Below are positions 52,501-60,565 of a stretch of DNA of 64,000 nt, piece by piece. The stretch covers positions 186,001 to 250,000 of the forward strand of contig NZ_FMYK01000003.1 in assembly GCF_900096915.1 (NCBI RefSeq), read 5' to 3'. Position numbers and translations under genes: made by a program. The notes under the pieces are model-generated. The model searched no databases and had not been told where the DNA came from. It saw only the letters and a list, made by a program, of their open reading frames with translations. The stretch is from Acinetobacter marinus (GTDB lineage: Bacteria > Pseudomonadota > Gammaproteobacteria > Pseudomonadales > Moraxellaceae). The first letter of the stretch is position 1. Each line of letters opens with the position of its first letter.

Positions 52501-52828
52501 TTGCCAGTACACCGTGCTCATCAAGGGCGAGAGCACAGTTCAATGCAGTTTGACCGCCCATCGTTGGAAGTACCGCATCTGGACGTTCTTTTTCAATGAT
52601 TTGCGCAACGGTTTGCCAAGTGATTGGCTCAATATAAGTTGCATCTGCCATCGAAGGGTCTGTCATGATGGTCGCAGGGTTTGAGTTGACCAAGATGACA
52701 CGGTAACCTTCTTCACGCAGGGCTTTACACGCTTGCGCACCTGAGTAGTCAAACTCACAGGCTTGACCGATGACAATAGGACCTGCACCAATAATTAAGA
52801 TGCTTTTTATGTCTGTACGTTTAGGCAT
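49595..52828 (-). CDS. carB: Carbamoyl-phosphate synthase, large subunit
   Basis: CarB makes carbamoyl phosphate from bicarbonate, two ATP and the ammonia supplied by CarA, feeding arginine and pyrimidine synthesis. At 1077 residues it is full length. It has two homologous ATP-grasp halves: the first begins with ILIIGAGPIVIGQACEFDYSG, the second with IMVIGGGPNRIGQGIEFDYC. An oligomerisation segment lies between them, and a C-terminal allosteric MGS-like domain (from about 940, ATGGTFDVLKEAG) binds UMP and ornithine in the E. coli enzyme. AAGGAATA precedes the ATG. The gene is 16 bp behind carA. Confidence 0.98.
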   Translation of the reverse strand: MPKRTDIKSILIIGAGPIVIGQACEFDYSGAQACKALREEGYRVILVNSNPATIMTDPSMADATYIEPITWQTVAQIIEKERPDAVLPTMGGQTALNCALALDEHGVLAKYGVELIGASKDAIEKAEDRKLFDQAMRKIGLECPKAAIAESMDEALEIQNRFGFPVIIRPSFTMGGSGGGIAYNKEEFLEICERGFDLSPTKQLLIDESLIGWKEYEMEVVRDKNNNCIIVCAIENFDPMGVHTGDSITVAPAQTLTDKEYQLMRNASVAVLREIGVETGGSNVQFGICPNTGRMVVIEMNPRVSRSSALASKATGFPIAKVAAKLAVGYTLDELKNDITGGVTPASFEPSIDYVVTKIPRFNFEKFPQAEPTLTTQMKSVGEVMAIGRNFQESMQKALRGLEEGACGFDEKITAETSNIKDKILVELKIPSPARIWYIADAFRHGFSLDDVFEATKIDRWFLIQIEDIVKTEAQIKALGVGDLTAENVRSFKRKGLSDLRIANLMGISQKQFRKERWNLGVYPVYKRVDTCAAEFSSNTAYMYSTYDEECEANPSDKDKIMVIGGGPNRIGQGIEFDYCCVHAALAMREDGFETIMVNCNPETVSTDYDTSDRLYFEPVTLEDVLEIIRTEKPKGVIVQYGGQTPLKLARALEEAGAPIIGTSPDAIDRAEDRERFQQMIQKLNLRQPNNSIVKSAEEGIAEAAKVGFPLVVRPSYVLGGRAMEIVYNEEELKRYLREAVQASNEAPVLLDRFLDDATEVDVDCVSDGKEVVIGGIMQHIEQAGVHSGDSACSIPPYSLSKEIQDEMRRQTVAMAKELGVVGLMNVQFAVKGNDVYILEVNPRASRTVPFVSKCIGESLAKVAARCMAGQSLASQGFTKEIIPKSFAVKEAVFPFNKFPGVDPVLGPEMKSTGEVMGVGKTFGEAFYKAVLGSNDRLPGKPTEGEVKHAFLSVRDSDKPHVARVAQQLIGHGFKLVATGGTFDVLKEAGLECERVNKVTEGRPHIVDRLKNGEIHLIINTTEGKQAQQDSFSIRRSALQGKVYYTTTLNGADAVCQALGIQLPMDVYRLQDLQTDA

Positions 52829-52844
52829 ATGAAGTATTCCTTAA

Positions 52845-53984
52845 TTACTGCTTTGCAGCTTCAATGAGTTCGATAAAATGATCAAATAATGGCGCACAGT
52901 CATGCGGACCTGGGCTTGCTTCAGGGTGACCTTGGAAGCTAAACGCAGGCTTATCGGTACGATGAATACCTTGGTTTGTACCATCAAATAATGAACGATG
53001 TGTCACTTTGAGCGTTGCAGGCAACGTGCTTTCATCAACAGCAAAACCATGGTTTTGCGAGGTGATCATCACCGTACCATCTTCAAGGTTTTGCACAGGG
53101 TGGTTTGCACCGTGGTGACCATGATTCATTTTCATCGTGGTCGCACCAGAAGCCAATGCCAAAATCTGATGACCCAAGCAAATACCAAATACAGGTAAAT
53201 TGGTCGATTCAACAATGGTTTTCACTGCGTCAATCGCATAATCACACGCTGCTGGATCGCCGGGGCCATTTGATAAGAACACGCCATCAGGATTCAAGGC
53301 TAAAACTTTTTCCGCAGGAGTCTGTGCAGGGACAACTGTCAGCTTACAACCACGATCGGCAAGCATACGAAGAATGTTGGTTTTTACACCGTAGTCATAA
53401 GCAACCACATGGAATTTCATTTCAGGTTTGGCAAAGCCTTCGCCCAATGCCCAAGAACCTTCTGTCCACTCAAAGCCTTCAGGATCACAGCACTCTTTAG
53501 CAAGGTCTAAACCATTGAGACCGCCAAAGGCACGGGCTTTTTCTAAGGCTTCTGCTTCGGTGATATTTTCCCCTGCAAGGATACAGCCGTTTTGTGCGCC
53601 TTTGTCACGCAAGATACGGGTCAGCTTACGAGTATCAATATCTGCAATCGCCACGACATTGTGTTGTTGTAGGTAGTCGCTCAGTGATTGTTCTGCACGG
53701 AAGTTACTGTGAAGTAAAGGTAAGTCACGAATGATCAAACCATTCGCCCAGACTTTGTGAATGCGTCCAGACTCGGTGTCTTCTGCATTACAGCCAGTAT
53801 TACCAATGTGTGGATAGGTCAATGTGACCATCTGCTGCGCATAACTAGGATCGGTGAGGATCTCTTGATAGCCAGTCATGGCAGTATTGAAAACGACTTC
53901 ACCAGTCGTAGAACCAGATGCGCCGATCGACGTACCTTTGAAAATCGTCCCATCAGCGAGGGCTAAAATGGCGGGGATGCTCAA
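52845..53984 (-). CDS. carA: Carbamoyl-phosphate synthase, small subunit
   Basis: CarA hydrolyses glutamine and passes ammonia through a tunnel to CarB. The 379-residue product has the N-terminal small-subunit domain (FKGTSIGASGSTTGEVVFNTAMTGYQEILTDPSY in outline) and a C-terminal class I amidotransferase domain with the nucleophile motif GICLGHQ and the catalytic HPE (GHPEASPGP). The start is TTG at 53984, with AGGAG 7 nt upstream; no ATG is available nearby. The leader carries a terminator-like hairpin. Confidence 0.97.
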   Translation of the reverse strand: MSIPAILALADGTIFKGTSIGASGSTTGEVVFNTAMTGYQEILTDPSYAQQMVTLTYPHIGNTGCNAEDTESGRIHKVWANGLIIRDLPLLHSNFRAEQSLSDYLQQHNVVAIADIDTRKLTRILRDKGAQNGCILAGENITEAEALEKARAFGGLNGLDLAKECCDPEGFEWTEGSWALGEGFAKPEMKFHVVAYDYGVKTNILRMLADRGCKLTVVPAQTPAEKVLALNPDGVFLSNGPGDPAACDYAIDAVKTIVESTNLPVFGICLGHQILALASGATTMKMNHGHHGANHPVQNLEDGTVMITSQNHGFAVDESTLPATLKVTHRSLFDGTNQGIHRTDKPAFSFQGHPEASPGPHDCAPLFDHFIELIEAAKQ

Positions 53985-54010
53985 AGCAAAGCTCCTGAAT
54001 TTTAAGCTGT

Positions 54011-54076
54011 AAAAAAGCGAGTAGACTTATCGAGAAGCTGGAAAATAATCGACTTTCCGCTTCGGTCTGCTCGCTT
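54011..54076 (-). promoter_or_regulatory. Terminator-like hairpin in the carA leader (candidate attenuator)
   Basis: On the minus strand AAGCGAGCAGAC (54076-54065) pairs with GTCTACTCGCTT (54026-54015). A nested stem lies inside (GAAGC-GGAAA with TTTCC-GCTTC), and the hairpin is followed at once by TTTTTT. It ends about 25 nt before the carA start, so transcription could stop before the operon. No leader ORF was seen. Confidence 0.65.
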
Positions 54077-54091
54077 GTAACTTAAAGAAGT

Positions 54092-54120
54092 ATTGTACGC
54101 AAAAGTTCTGCGAAAGTCTA
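54092..54120 (-). promoter_or_regulatory. Candidate carA promoter
   Basis: On the minus strand TAGACT (54115-54120), a 17-bp spacer and TACAAT (54092-54097). Transcription would begin about 54085 and run into the hairpin. Confidence 0.65.
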
Positions 54121-54263
54121 ACCTTAAATCAGCCAATTGATGGAAAAGCACAGCGTGAACATTTGTTAAAAATGAGAATTGTTAGACAAAAAATCCACAA
54201 GAAAAATAATTTGGGTATTTAATAGGCGTTATCCAAACATAACAAACTTAGAGGTAAACACTC

Positions 54264-54833
54264 ATGGCTAGACAAACGACCAAATTGACAGATAAAGCAG
54301 AACAATTGGTTGATCAGGCAAAAACTGAGCTTGATCAAGCGAAAACCCAAGTCGAGCATACTGCGGCAAAAGTAAAAGCGGACGTTGAGCACAAAGTTGC
54401 TGACATTAAAGCCGATGTCGAGAAAGCAACTGCGGATACGTCACAAAAACTCGAACAAGCTAAAAACGATGCCGCTGAAGCTAAAAAAGATTTTGCACAA
54501 AGTGTTCAATCACAAGTGACTGAAATCAAAGCTGAAGTGTTGAAGCGTATCGAAACTTTGAAAACTCAATTTCCTGTGACACAAGCGGATTTGCTTGAGC
54601 TGAAAGAAACTTTGAAAACTGAGTTTTCTGCATTGTTCGATGATGTAACCAAAGTGTCTAAAGACATCAAACAAGACATTACTGAGATTTCATCAAAGCA
54701 TAAAGAACAGCTTACTGAAACTTTTAAGCGCTCGAAAGAGCATGCGGTTGAAGCATTCAACAAAATCAATCTTTCACAAGTCAAAGAAAAAGTGGAAGAG
54801 AAGGTTGACGAAGTCAAATCAAAAGCGTCTTAA
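54264..54833 (+). CDS. LEA-like alanine/lysine-rich helical repeat protein
   Basis: This 189-residue protein is dominated by K, A, E, D, T, Q and V in an 11-residue-like rhythm (KAEQLVDQAKTEL, QVEHTAAKVKADV, KVADIKADVEKAT). This is the pattern of late-embryogenesis-abundant and apolipoprotein-like amphipathic helices. No Cys, no Trp, no signal peptide and no membrane helix are present. Such proteins are often disordered in water and fold on drying or on lipid, so a role in desiccation or membrane stress is a fair inference, and phasin-like granule binding is another. A good AGAGGT site and a very strong terminator frame it as a single highly expressed gene. Confidence 0.72.
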   Translation: MARQTTKLTDKAEQLVDQAKTELDQAKTQVEHTAAKVKADVEHKVADIKADVEKATADTSQKLEQAKNDAAEAKKDFAQSVQSQVTEIKAEVLKRIETLKTQFPVTQADLLELKETLKTEFSALFDDVTKVSKDIKQDITEISSKHKEQLTETFKRSKEHAVEAFNKINLSQVKEKVEEKVDEVKSKAS

Positions 54834-54913
54834 TGCTTCACTGAATTTGCTACCACAATAACAAGAAAACTCAACTCAGTCGTAATGCTTTGATGTGACT
54901 ATTCGATATAAGT

Positions 54914-54940
54914 AAAACGGCGCTTCGGCGCCGTTTTTTT
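54914..54940 (+). terminator. Terminator of the LEA-like gene
   Basis: AACGGCGC-TTCG-GCGCCGTT is a perfect 8-bp stem with a stable UUCG tetraloop, with seven T residues running on from the stem end. Confidence 0.95.
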
Positions 54941-54999
54941 CGCAAATCAATACATCGCAGAAAACAAAATTGAAAGATCACTAAAACTGTGGAGCACAG

Positions 55000-55536
55000 T
55001 TAAAACTGATGTAACCAATCTCGCTTATTATGAAAGTCCGCTTCTGGGCTACTGTGTTGCATGGCGAAATAATGTGGTTTCGCAGCCGTCTGAATCACCG
55101 CACTAATACCAAGAAACACATCCTTCATGGCAACCTTGTAGTGATGCAAAAACAAATTAATATCGATCGCTGCAGTCAGTCCAAAACCTGTGCGTTTGAG
55201 TTCGACCAATTCAATTTTAGAATTGATCGGCGGTGGCGTCGTTTCAGGATAGCGATATTCTTCAAAGTGATAACTTTGCCAAGCACCCGAAGGGGAAAGA
55301 TTAACTTCAATATAGTCGTCAATGTCTTTGATACCAATAAACAGCTCAAAGCAGGTCTGTTCCCACAAATAATCACGTCGTGGATGTCCTGCAACCGTAT
55401 CTCCCCAGATAATCTGTTGCATCGGGTCATTCAGCCAAAAGCCGAGTTGGATAATGCCATTGGCAGGGGATTCAACCGCCGCCACGATGCTGAGATCACG
55501 GGTGGGTTGAAATGCGCTGAGTTCAAAACTTGCCAT
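55000..55536 (-). CDS. DOMON-like domain protein
   Basis: This 178-residue single-domain protein has the beta-sandwich pattern of DOMON-like domains, which bind haem or sugars in other proteins. Landmarks are RRDYLWEQTCFELFIG, IEVNLSPSGAWQSYHFEEYR and FLGISAVIQTAAKPHYFAMQH. No signal peptide is visible, so it should be cytoplasmic. It ends close to the convergent LEA-like gene and starts 22 bp after yhbY, with which it is probably co-transcribed. Its ligand is unknown. Confidence 0.78.
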   Translation of the reverse strand: MASFELSAFQPTRDLSIVAAVESPANGIIQLGFWLNDPMQQIIWGDTVAGHPRRDYLWEQTCFELFIGIKDIDDYIEVNLSPSGAWQSYHFEEYRYPETTPPPINSKIELVELKRTGFGLTAAIDINLFLHHYKVAMKDVFLGISAVIQTAAKPHYFAMQHSSPEADFHNKRDWLHQF

Positions 55537-55558
55537 AATACGGATTACGCAAGCGCAA

Positions 55559-55885
55559 TTAGTCTTTGATCAAATGCGCATGACGCACGATATTGGAGAG
55601 TTTTTGATTTTGCTGCGCGGCTTTTTTATAGAGCAAAACCACTTTACCGATTTGTTGTACGCTTTCTGCACTTGTGCGTTCGATCAGTGCTTGAATCACT
55701 GCTGCACGCGCCTCACGATCTTCGCCAGCGACTTTGATTTTAATCAATTCATGATCATTGAGCGCACGTTCAGTTTCTTCGACGACATTGTCGGTCAAAC
55801 CTTGGCTACCGATCATCACCACAGGTTGCAGTGCGTGACCAATTTGACGTAGACGTTTGCGTTCTTGAATTTTTAAAGCTGCCAT
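55559..55885 (-). CDS. yhbY: Ribosome assembly RNA-binding protein YhbY
   Basis: This 108-residue CRM-domain protein binds the 50S subunit precursor. LKIQERKRLRQIGHALQPVVMIG followed by the loop GSQGL and ALNDHELIKIKVAGEDREAR are the hallmark of this fold, related to KH domains. It is divergent from rlmE, the same arrangement as in E. coli, which supports the call. Confidence 0.93.
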   Translation of the reverse strand: MAALKIQERKRLRQIGHALQPVVMIGSQGLTDNVVEETERALNDHELIKIKVAGEDREARAAVIQALIERTSAESVQQIGKVVLLYKKAAQQNQKLSNIVRHAHLIKD

Positions 55886-56111
55886 GATGCGAACCGATAA
55901 TGAAAACGCACTATTTTAAACGTTTTTCATCAAAAAATGCAGGGCTTTCATGAATTATTTCTACGGCGGCTTGTGATGCGTTTTGGCTTGACCGATGGTT
56001 TTGATGGAAAATTTGATTGGGCTTTCTCGACTTGATTTGTGCGGTTTTACTGCATCGGACGTTTTTTTCACGTAGAATGCAGGCTGTTTTCACTGATATT
56101 TTGTATGACAA

Positions 56112-56759
56112 ATGGCCACTAAAATCACCAATCAAAAATTATCTAAAAGTAGTCGTGCTTGGATGCGTGAACATTTGGATGATCCATTTGTCAAAAAAGC
56201 GCAAAAAGAAGGCTATCGTGCCAGAGCAGCATATAAGCTCTTAGAAATTCAAGAAAAATACAATTTAATCAGACCTGGTATGACGGTGGTGGACTTGGGC
56301 GCAGCGCCAGGCAGTTGGTCGCAAATCGCAGGAAAACTGGTCGGTGATAAAGGTATTGTGATCGCCTCAGATATTTTAGAGATGGATGCTTTGCCTGATG
56401 TAACTTTCTTGCAGGGTGATTTCCGAGAAGAAGAAGTATTTGAAAAATTGTTAAATATTTTAAATGGACGACCTGTAGACCTTGTAATTTCCGACATGGC
56501 ACCCAATACATCAGGTAATAGGTCTGTCGATCAACCACGTCAAATTTATTTGTGTGAGTTGGCTTTGGATTTTGCACAAAAAGTGCTTGGAAAAAAAGGA
56601 CAGATGGTGGTCAAAGTCTTTCAAGGAACTGGTTTTGATGAGTTTCGAAAACAGATGGTTGATACCTTCGATGTGTTAAAAACGGCGAAGCCTGCTGCTT
56701 CTCGAGCACGATCAAAAGAGGTTTTTTTGATCGGTCAGGGACGCAACAAGTCTTTATAA
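56112..56759 (+). CDS. rlmE: 23S rRNA (uridine-2'-O)-methyltransferase
   Basis: RlmE (FtsJ) methylates the 2'-O of U2552 in the A-loop of 23S rRNA using S-adenosylmethionine. The 215-residue protein has the SAM-binding motif VVDLGAAPGSWSQ, the Asp of VISDMAPNTSG and the catalytic Lys of MVVKVFQGTGFDEF. The N-terminal AYKLLEIQEKY carries the first catalytic Lys of the K-D-K-E tetrad. It is followed by ftsH, the usual order. Confidence 0.96.
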   Translation: MATKITNQKLSKSSRAWMREHLDDPFVKKAQKEGYRARAAYKLLEIQEKYNLIRPGMTVVDLGAAPGSWSQIAGKLVGDKGIVIASDILEMDALPDVTFLQGDFREEEVFEKLLNILNGRPVDLVISDMAPNTSGNRSVDQPRQIYLCELALDFAQKVLGKKGQMVVKVFQGTGFDEFRKQMVDTFDVLKTAKPAASRARSKEVFLIGQGRNKSL

Positions 56760-56929
56760 AGTCGCTGTAAAATGTGACTTTAAATTGTGACTTGCAAAGC
56801 CGAATGTAGAGTATGCGTTTTTGTGAGCATCTGTACACTAAAGCTGTTAAGATGTGGTTTCGCTTTTTTAGGATGGTGAGTTAAGTTGTTTTTTGACTGA
56901 CCAAATTTGATAAATATGGGAATAGAGCT

Positions 56930-58843
56930 TTGAGCGATTTCTTCAAAAATGCCGTATTGTGGCTGATTATTATCGGTGTGCTGGTACTGGTTTTTAGTAA
57001 TTTCAGCGACCGAGGAAAAACAGATGCGTTGAGCTATTCTCAATTCATCGCTGCTGTGGATAATGGACAGGTCAAACAAGTGACTGTAGATGGCGAACGC
57101 ATCACAGGCACGAAAGCCAATGGTTCAGAATTTGAAACCATTCGCCCTGATGTCTTTGAACCGCAGTTTGTACCGAATTTGATTGAAAAAGGCGTTGAAG
57201 TTGAAGGTGTTGCACCGCATCGTCAAGGCTTGTTGATGCAACTGTTGATCGCAAGTTTCCCTATTTTATTGATCATTTTATTGTTCATGTTCTTTATGCG
57301 GAATATGGGCGGTGGTGCTGGTGGTAAAAACGGTCCAATGAGTTTTGGTAAATCAAAAGCCAAAATGCTCTCAGAAGATCAAGTCAAAGTTACTTTTAAA
57401 GATGTGGCTGGTGTTGACGAAGCCAAGCAAGAAGTGGTTGAAATTGTTGATTTCTTAAAAGATCCAGCAAAATTCAAACGTCTTGGTGCATCGATTCCAC
57501 GTGGTGTATTGATGGTCGGTCCTCCAGGTACAGGTAAGACCTTGCTTGCTAAGGCGATTGCTGGTGAAGCCAAAGTGCCATTCTTCAGTATCTCTGGTTC
57601 GGACTTCGTCGAGATGTTTGTTGGTGTCGGCGCATCACGTGTACGTGATATGTTTGAGCAAGCCAAACGCCATGCGCCATGTATTATCTTCATTGATGAG
57701 ATTGATGCAGTCGGTCGTCATCGTGGTTCAGGTACTGGCGGCGGTCATGACGAGCGTGAGCAAACCTTGAACCAAATGCTGGTTGAGATGGACGGTTTTG
57801 ATGGGAATGAAGGCATTATCGTGATTGCTGCGACTAACCGTGCAGATGTCTTGGATAAAGCATTACTTCGCCCAGGTCGTTTTGACCGTCAAGTGATGGT
57901 TGGCTTGCCAGACATTAAAGGTCGTGAGCAAATTCTTAATGTTCATTTGAAAAAATTGCCATCTGTGACGGGTGTGGATACGCAAGTATTGGCACGTGGT
58001 ACACCAGGATTCTCTGGTGCACAACTTGCCAATTTGGTCAATGAAGCGGCTTTATTCGCTGCACGTCGTAATAAGACCACGGTCGATATGCATGACTTCG
58101 AAGATGCCAAAGACAAAATCTACATGGGTCCTGAGCGTAAATCGATGGTCATTCGTGATGAAGAACGTCGTGCCACGGCGTATCATGAAGCAGGGCATGC
58201 GATCGTTGCAGAGCTATTGCCGAAGACTGATCCTGTACACAAAGTCACCATTATGCCTCGTGGTTGGGCGCTGGGTGTGACGTGGCAGTTGCCTGAGCAA
58301 GATGCGATTAGCAACTATAAAGACAAGATGTTGAATGAGATTTCGATTTTGTTCGGTGGTCGTATCGCTGAAGAAGTCTTTATCAATCAACAATCGACTG
58401 GCGCATCAAATGACTTTGAGCGTGCCACCAAAATGGCACGGGCGATGGTCACCAAGTACGGTATGTCAGATCGTTTGGGTGTCATGGTTTACGAAGAAGA
58501 AAATCAAAATGGCTTCTTCGGCAACATGGGCAACCGTACCATTTCTGAAGCGACACAACAGCAAGTCGATGCTGAAATTCGTCGAATTCTTGATGAGCAA
58601 TATACAGTTGCACGTGAGATTTTAGAGAATAACCAATCGATCGCCCATGAAATGGTGAAAGCCTTGATGGAATGGGAAACCATTGATCGTGATCAAATCC
58701 GTGACATCATGGAAGGTCGTGAGCCACAACCACCGAAAGTGTATGTGCCTGAAAATCCGATTACGGTCGGTGATGAAACGGTGGGTGAGGAAGATGATTC
58801 TCCATCGACACCGCCACCTTTACCATCATTGCCTAAAGCCTAA
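56930..58843 (+). CDS. ftsH: ATP-dependent zinc metalloprotease FtsH
   Basis: FtsH is a membrane-anchored AAA+ protease that degrades misassembled membrane proteins and regulators such as LpxC. The 637-residue protein has two N-terminal membrane helices (about 8-24 and 103-122) with a periplasmic domain between them. The AAA module has Walker A GPPGTGKT and Walker B IIFIDEIDAVG, plus the SRH region (NRADVLDKALLRPGRFDR). The zinc protease motif HEAGH is present. The start is TTG at 56930, giving SDFFKNAV as the N-terminus usual for the genus. Confidence 0.96.
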   Translation: MSDFFKNAVLWLIIIGVLVLVFSNFSDRGKTDALSYSQFIAAVDNGQVKQVTVDGERITGTKANGSEFETIRPDVFEPQFVPNLIEKGVEVEGVAPHRQGLLMQLLIASFPILLIILLFMFFMRNMGGGAGGKNGPMSFGKSKAKMLSEDQVKVTFKDVAGVDEAKQEVVEIVDFLKDPAKFKRLGASIPRGVLMVGPPGTGKTLLAKAIAGEAKVPFFSISGSDFVEMFVGVGASRVRDMFEQAKRHAPCIIFIDEIDAVGRHRGSGTGGGHDEREQTLNQMLVEMDGFDGNEGIIVIAATNRADVLDKALLRPGRFDRQVMVGLPDIKGREQILNVHLKKLPSVTGVDTQVLARGTPGFSGAQLANLVNEAALFAARRNKTTVDMHDFEDAKDKIYMGPERKSMVIRDEERRATAYHEAGHAIVAELLPKTDPVHKVTIMPRGWALGVTWQLPEQDAISNYKDKMLNEISILFGGRIAEEVFINQQSTGASNDFERATKMARAMVTKYGMSDRLGVMVYEEENQNGFFGNMGNRTISEATQQQVDAEIRRILDEQYTVAREILENNQSIAHEMVKALMEWETIDRDQIRDIMEGREPQPPKVYVPENPITVGDETVGEEDDSPSTPPPLPSLPKA

Positions 58844-58868
58844 ATTTGGCTGGATGAAATGATAAATG

Positions 58869-58893
58869 AGACCGTTTCCGAGCGGTCTTTTTT
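58869..58893 (+). terminator. Terminator of ftsH
   Basis: AGACCG (58869-58874) and CGGTCT (58883-58888) form a stem with an 8-nt loop and a following T-run. Confidence 0.88.
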
Positions 58894-59000
58894 ATGCTCG
58901 AATCATGTCGGAATTCTGAACGACTTCAAAGTTATAGGGTGATATTTTCACTTTTAAGCAAATGAATTGGTTACACTAATCGGGTAATCAAGGAGTCATC

Positions 59001-59855
59001 ATGCAATTGTCCCGCTTACCCAACCGCACACTACAATACGCTAATAAAACTTTGGATTTATCCACGCCGCAAATCATGGGCATTCTCAATGTCACCCCTG
59101 ATTCCTTCAGTGATGGTGGGCAATTTCGCCAAACGTCCAAAGCGATTGCACATGCTTTGGAGATGATGGAACAGGGCGCAACCATCATCGATATTGGTGG
59201 AGAATCGACTCGCCCGCATGCCGATGCGGTGAGTGTGCAAGAAGAGCTGGATCGGGTGATTCCAGTGGTTGAGCAGTTGGCTACTCATGATGTGGTGATC
59301 TCGATCGATACCAGCTCGCCTGAAGTGATACGAGAAGCAGTCGTCAAAGGTGCGCATATTTGGAACGATGTGCGTGCTTTAAAACGTCCTCATGCCATGC
59401 AAACAGCGGCAGAATTAAACATTCCTGTGATCTTGATGCACATGCGTGGTGAGCCAAGTACCATGAATGATTTGGCGGTCTATCAAGATGTCACCGCAGA
59501 AGTCATGGCAGAGCTACAACAGCGTATTGACGAAGCATTAACCATAGGCATTCGCAAAGAAAATATCATCATTGATCCCGGTTTTGGCTTTGCCAAGACA
59601 GCTTCGCAAAATTTACAATTATTGAATGAGTTTTGGAAATTGCATGAACTGGGCTATCCAATACTTTCGGCACTTTCTCGTAAACGATTCATCGGTGAAG
59701 TATTGGGTGGTGCCGAAGCAACGGAGCGTGATATTGCCAGTAGCACAGCACATTTACTGTCGATCCAACAGGGTGCATGTATGGTGCGCACACATAATGT
59801 CAAAGTGATGTCGGATACCATCAAAATGTGGCAAGCCATGAATGATGCGATTTGA
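59001..59855 (+). CDS. folP: Dihydropteroate synthase
   Basis: FolP condenses 6-hydroxymethyl-dihydropterin diphosphate with p-aminobenzoate to form dihydropteroate, and is the sulfonamide target. The 284-residue TIM barrel shows GILNVTPDSFSDGG (first loop), IDIGGESTRP (second loop), ILMHMRGEPSTM, IIIDPGFGFAK and the substrate Lys-Arg in ALSRKRFIGE. It lies behind ftsH as in E. coli, but glmM does not follow. pabB in the same window acts one step earlier. Confidence 0.97.
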   Translation: MQLSRLPNRTLQYANKTLDLSTPQIMGILNVTPDSFSDGGQFRQTSKAIAHALEMMEQGATIIDIGGESTRPHADAVSVQEELDRVIPVVEQLATHDVVISIDTSSPEVIREAVVKGAHIWNDVRALKRPHAMQTAAELNIPVILMHMRGEPSTMNDLAVYQDVTAEVMAELQQRIDEALTIGIRKENIIIDPGFGFAKTASQNLQLLNEFWKLHELGYPILSALSRKRFIGEVLGGAEATERDIASSTAHLLSIQQGACMVRTHNVKVMSDTIKMWQAMNDAI

Positions 59856-59891
59856 TGATTTTCAGTAATTTCTAAAGGGAAGGAATATGCC

Positions 59892-60203
59892 ATGTTAAAA
59901 CTGATCTACTATGTGCCTGAGTCGCATCTCGAAGTGACCAAGCAAGCGATTTTTCAAGCGGGCGCAGGCGGTATCGGTGATTATGTAGAGTGTGCTTGGC
60001 AGGTCAAAGGCATTGGTCAGTTTAAACCATTAGGTCAAGCCAATCCTTTTATTGGTCAGGTAGATCAGCTCGAACAAGTCGAAGAATGGCGTGTCGAAAC
60101 CATTGTCGATGAACAGTATGCTCAAGCGGTGAAACAGGCGTTATTGGCAAGTCATCCCTATGAAGAACCTACTTTAGAGTTCTTGAAAATTATAGAGGTT
60201 TAA
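59892..60203 (+). CDS. NIF3/YqfO-like small protein
   Basis: This 103-residue protein is like the PII/CutA-like insertion domain of NIF3-family proteins such as YqfO, here as a free-standing form. It has YYVPESHLEVTKQAIFQAGAGGIGDYVECAW, written to locate the fold, then QANPFIGQ and the end HPYEEPTLEFLKI. The exact function is not known. A GGAAGGA site precedes the ATG. It follows folP by 36 bp and may be co-transcribed. Confidence 0.82.
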   Translation: MLKLIYYVPESHLEVTKQAIFQAGAGGIGDYVECAWQVKGIGQFKPLGQANPFIGQVDQLEQVEEWRVETIVDEQYAQAVKQALLASHPYEEPTLEFLKIIEV

Positions 60204-60211
60204 GACTTCTT

Positions 60212-60565
60212 ATGAATAAATTACCTGATTATCATATTATTGTAACTGATATTGCAGGACATCAAGCCCAACTATTTTGTTTGCAGTTGGAGGCTATATC
60301 TACTTTAAAAGCAAAAGGATTTATAGAAGTTAAGAAATATAATGGGCAAGGTCAGCTTTATCATAAGAATATTTCAGATTGCTCACAAAGTGAAAGGTTA
60401 GAATTGATTACTTTTCTAATTAGTATTGGTGCATTATTTTCAGATGGAAATGGTTGGAGTCCTGCTGAATTAGTACGATATTTTAAAGGTCAAAAACTTA
60501 TAAGTGATTTATTTCAAGTAATTGGTTGGAAAAATTCGGATACTTATGAAATTACTATTGAATAA
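60212..60565 (+). CDS. Hypothetical protein, AT-rich
   Basis: This 117-residue soluble protein without signal peptide or recognisable domain is more AT-rich than its neighbours. It reads as an alternating alpha/beta fold (YHIIVTDIAGHQAQLFCLQLEAI, GALFSDGNGWSPAELVRYFKG). The start is 8 bp after the NIF3-like gene, so it is probably translated from the same transcript. Its composition suggests it joined that unit later. I do not recognise the family. Confidence 0.6.
   Translation: MNKLPDYHIIVTDIAGHQAQLFCLQLEAISTLKAKGFIEVKKYNGQGQLYHKNISDCSQSERLELITFLISIGALFSDGNGWSPAELVRYFKGQKLISDLFQVIGWKNSDTYEITIE

Noticed and set aside
52083..52553. 156-codon frame antisense to carB
   Set aside because: Shadow of a strongly conserved gene; Ser/Pro/Arg-biased composition typical of antisense frames.
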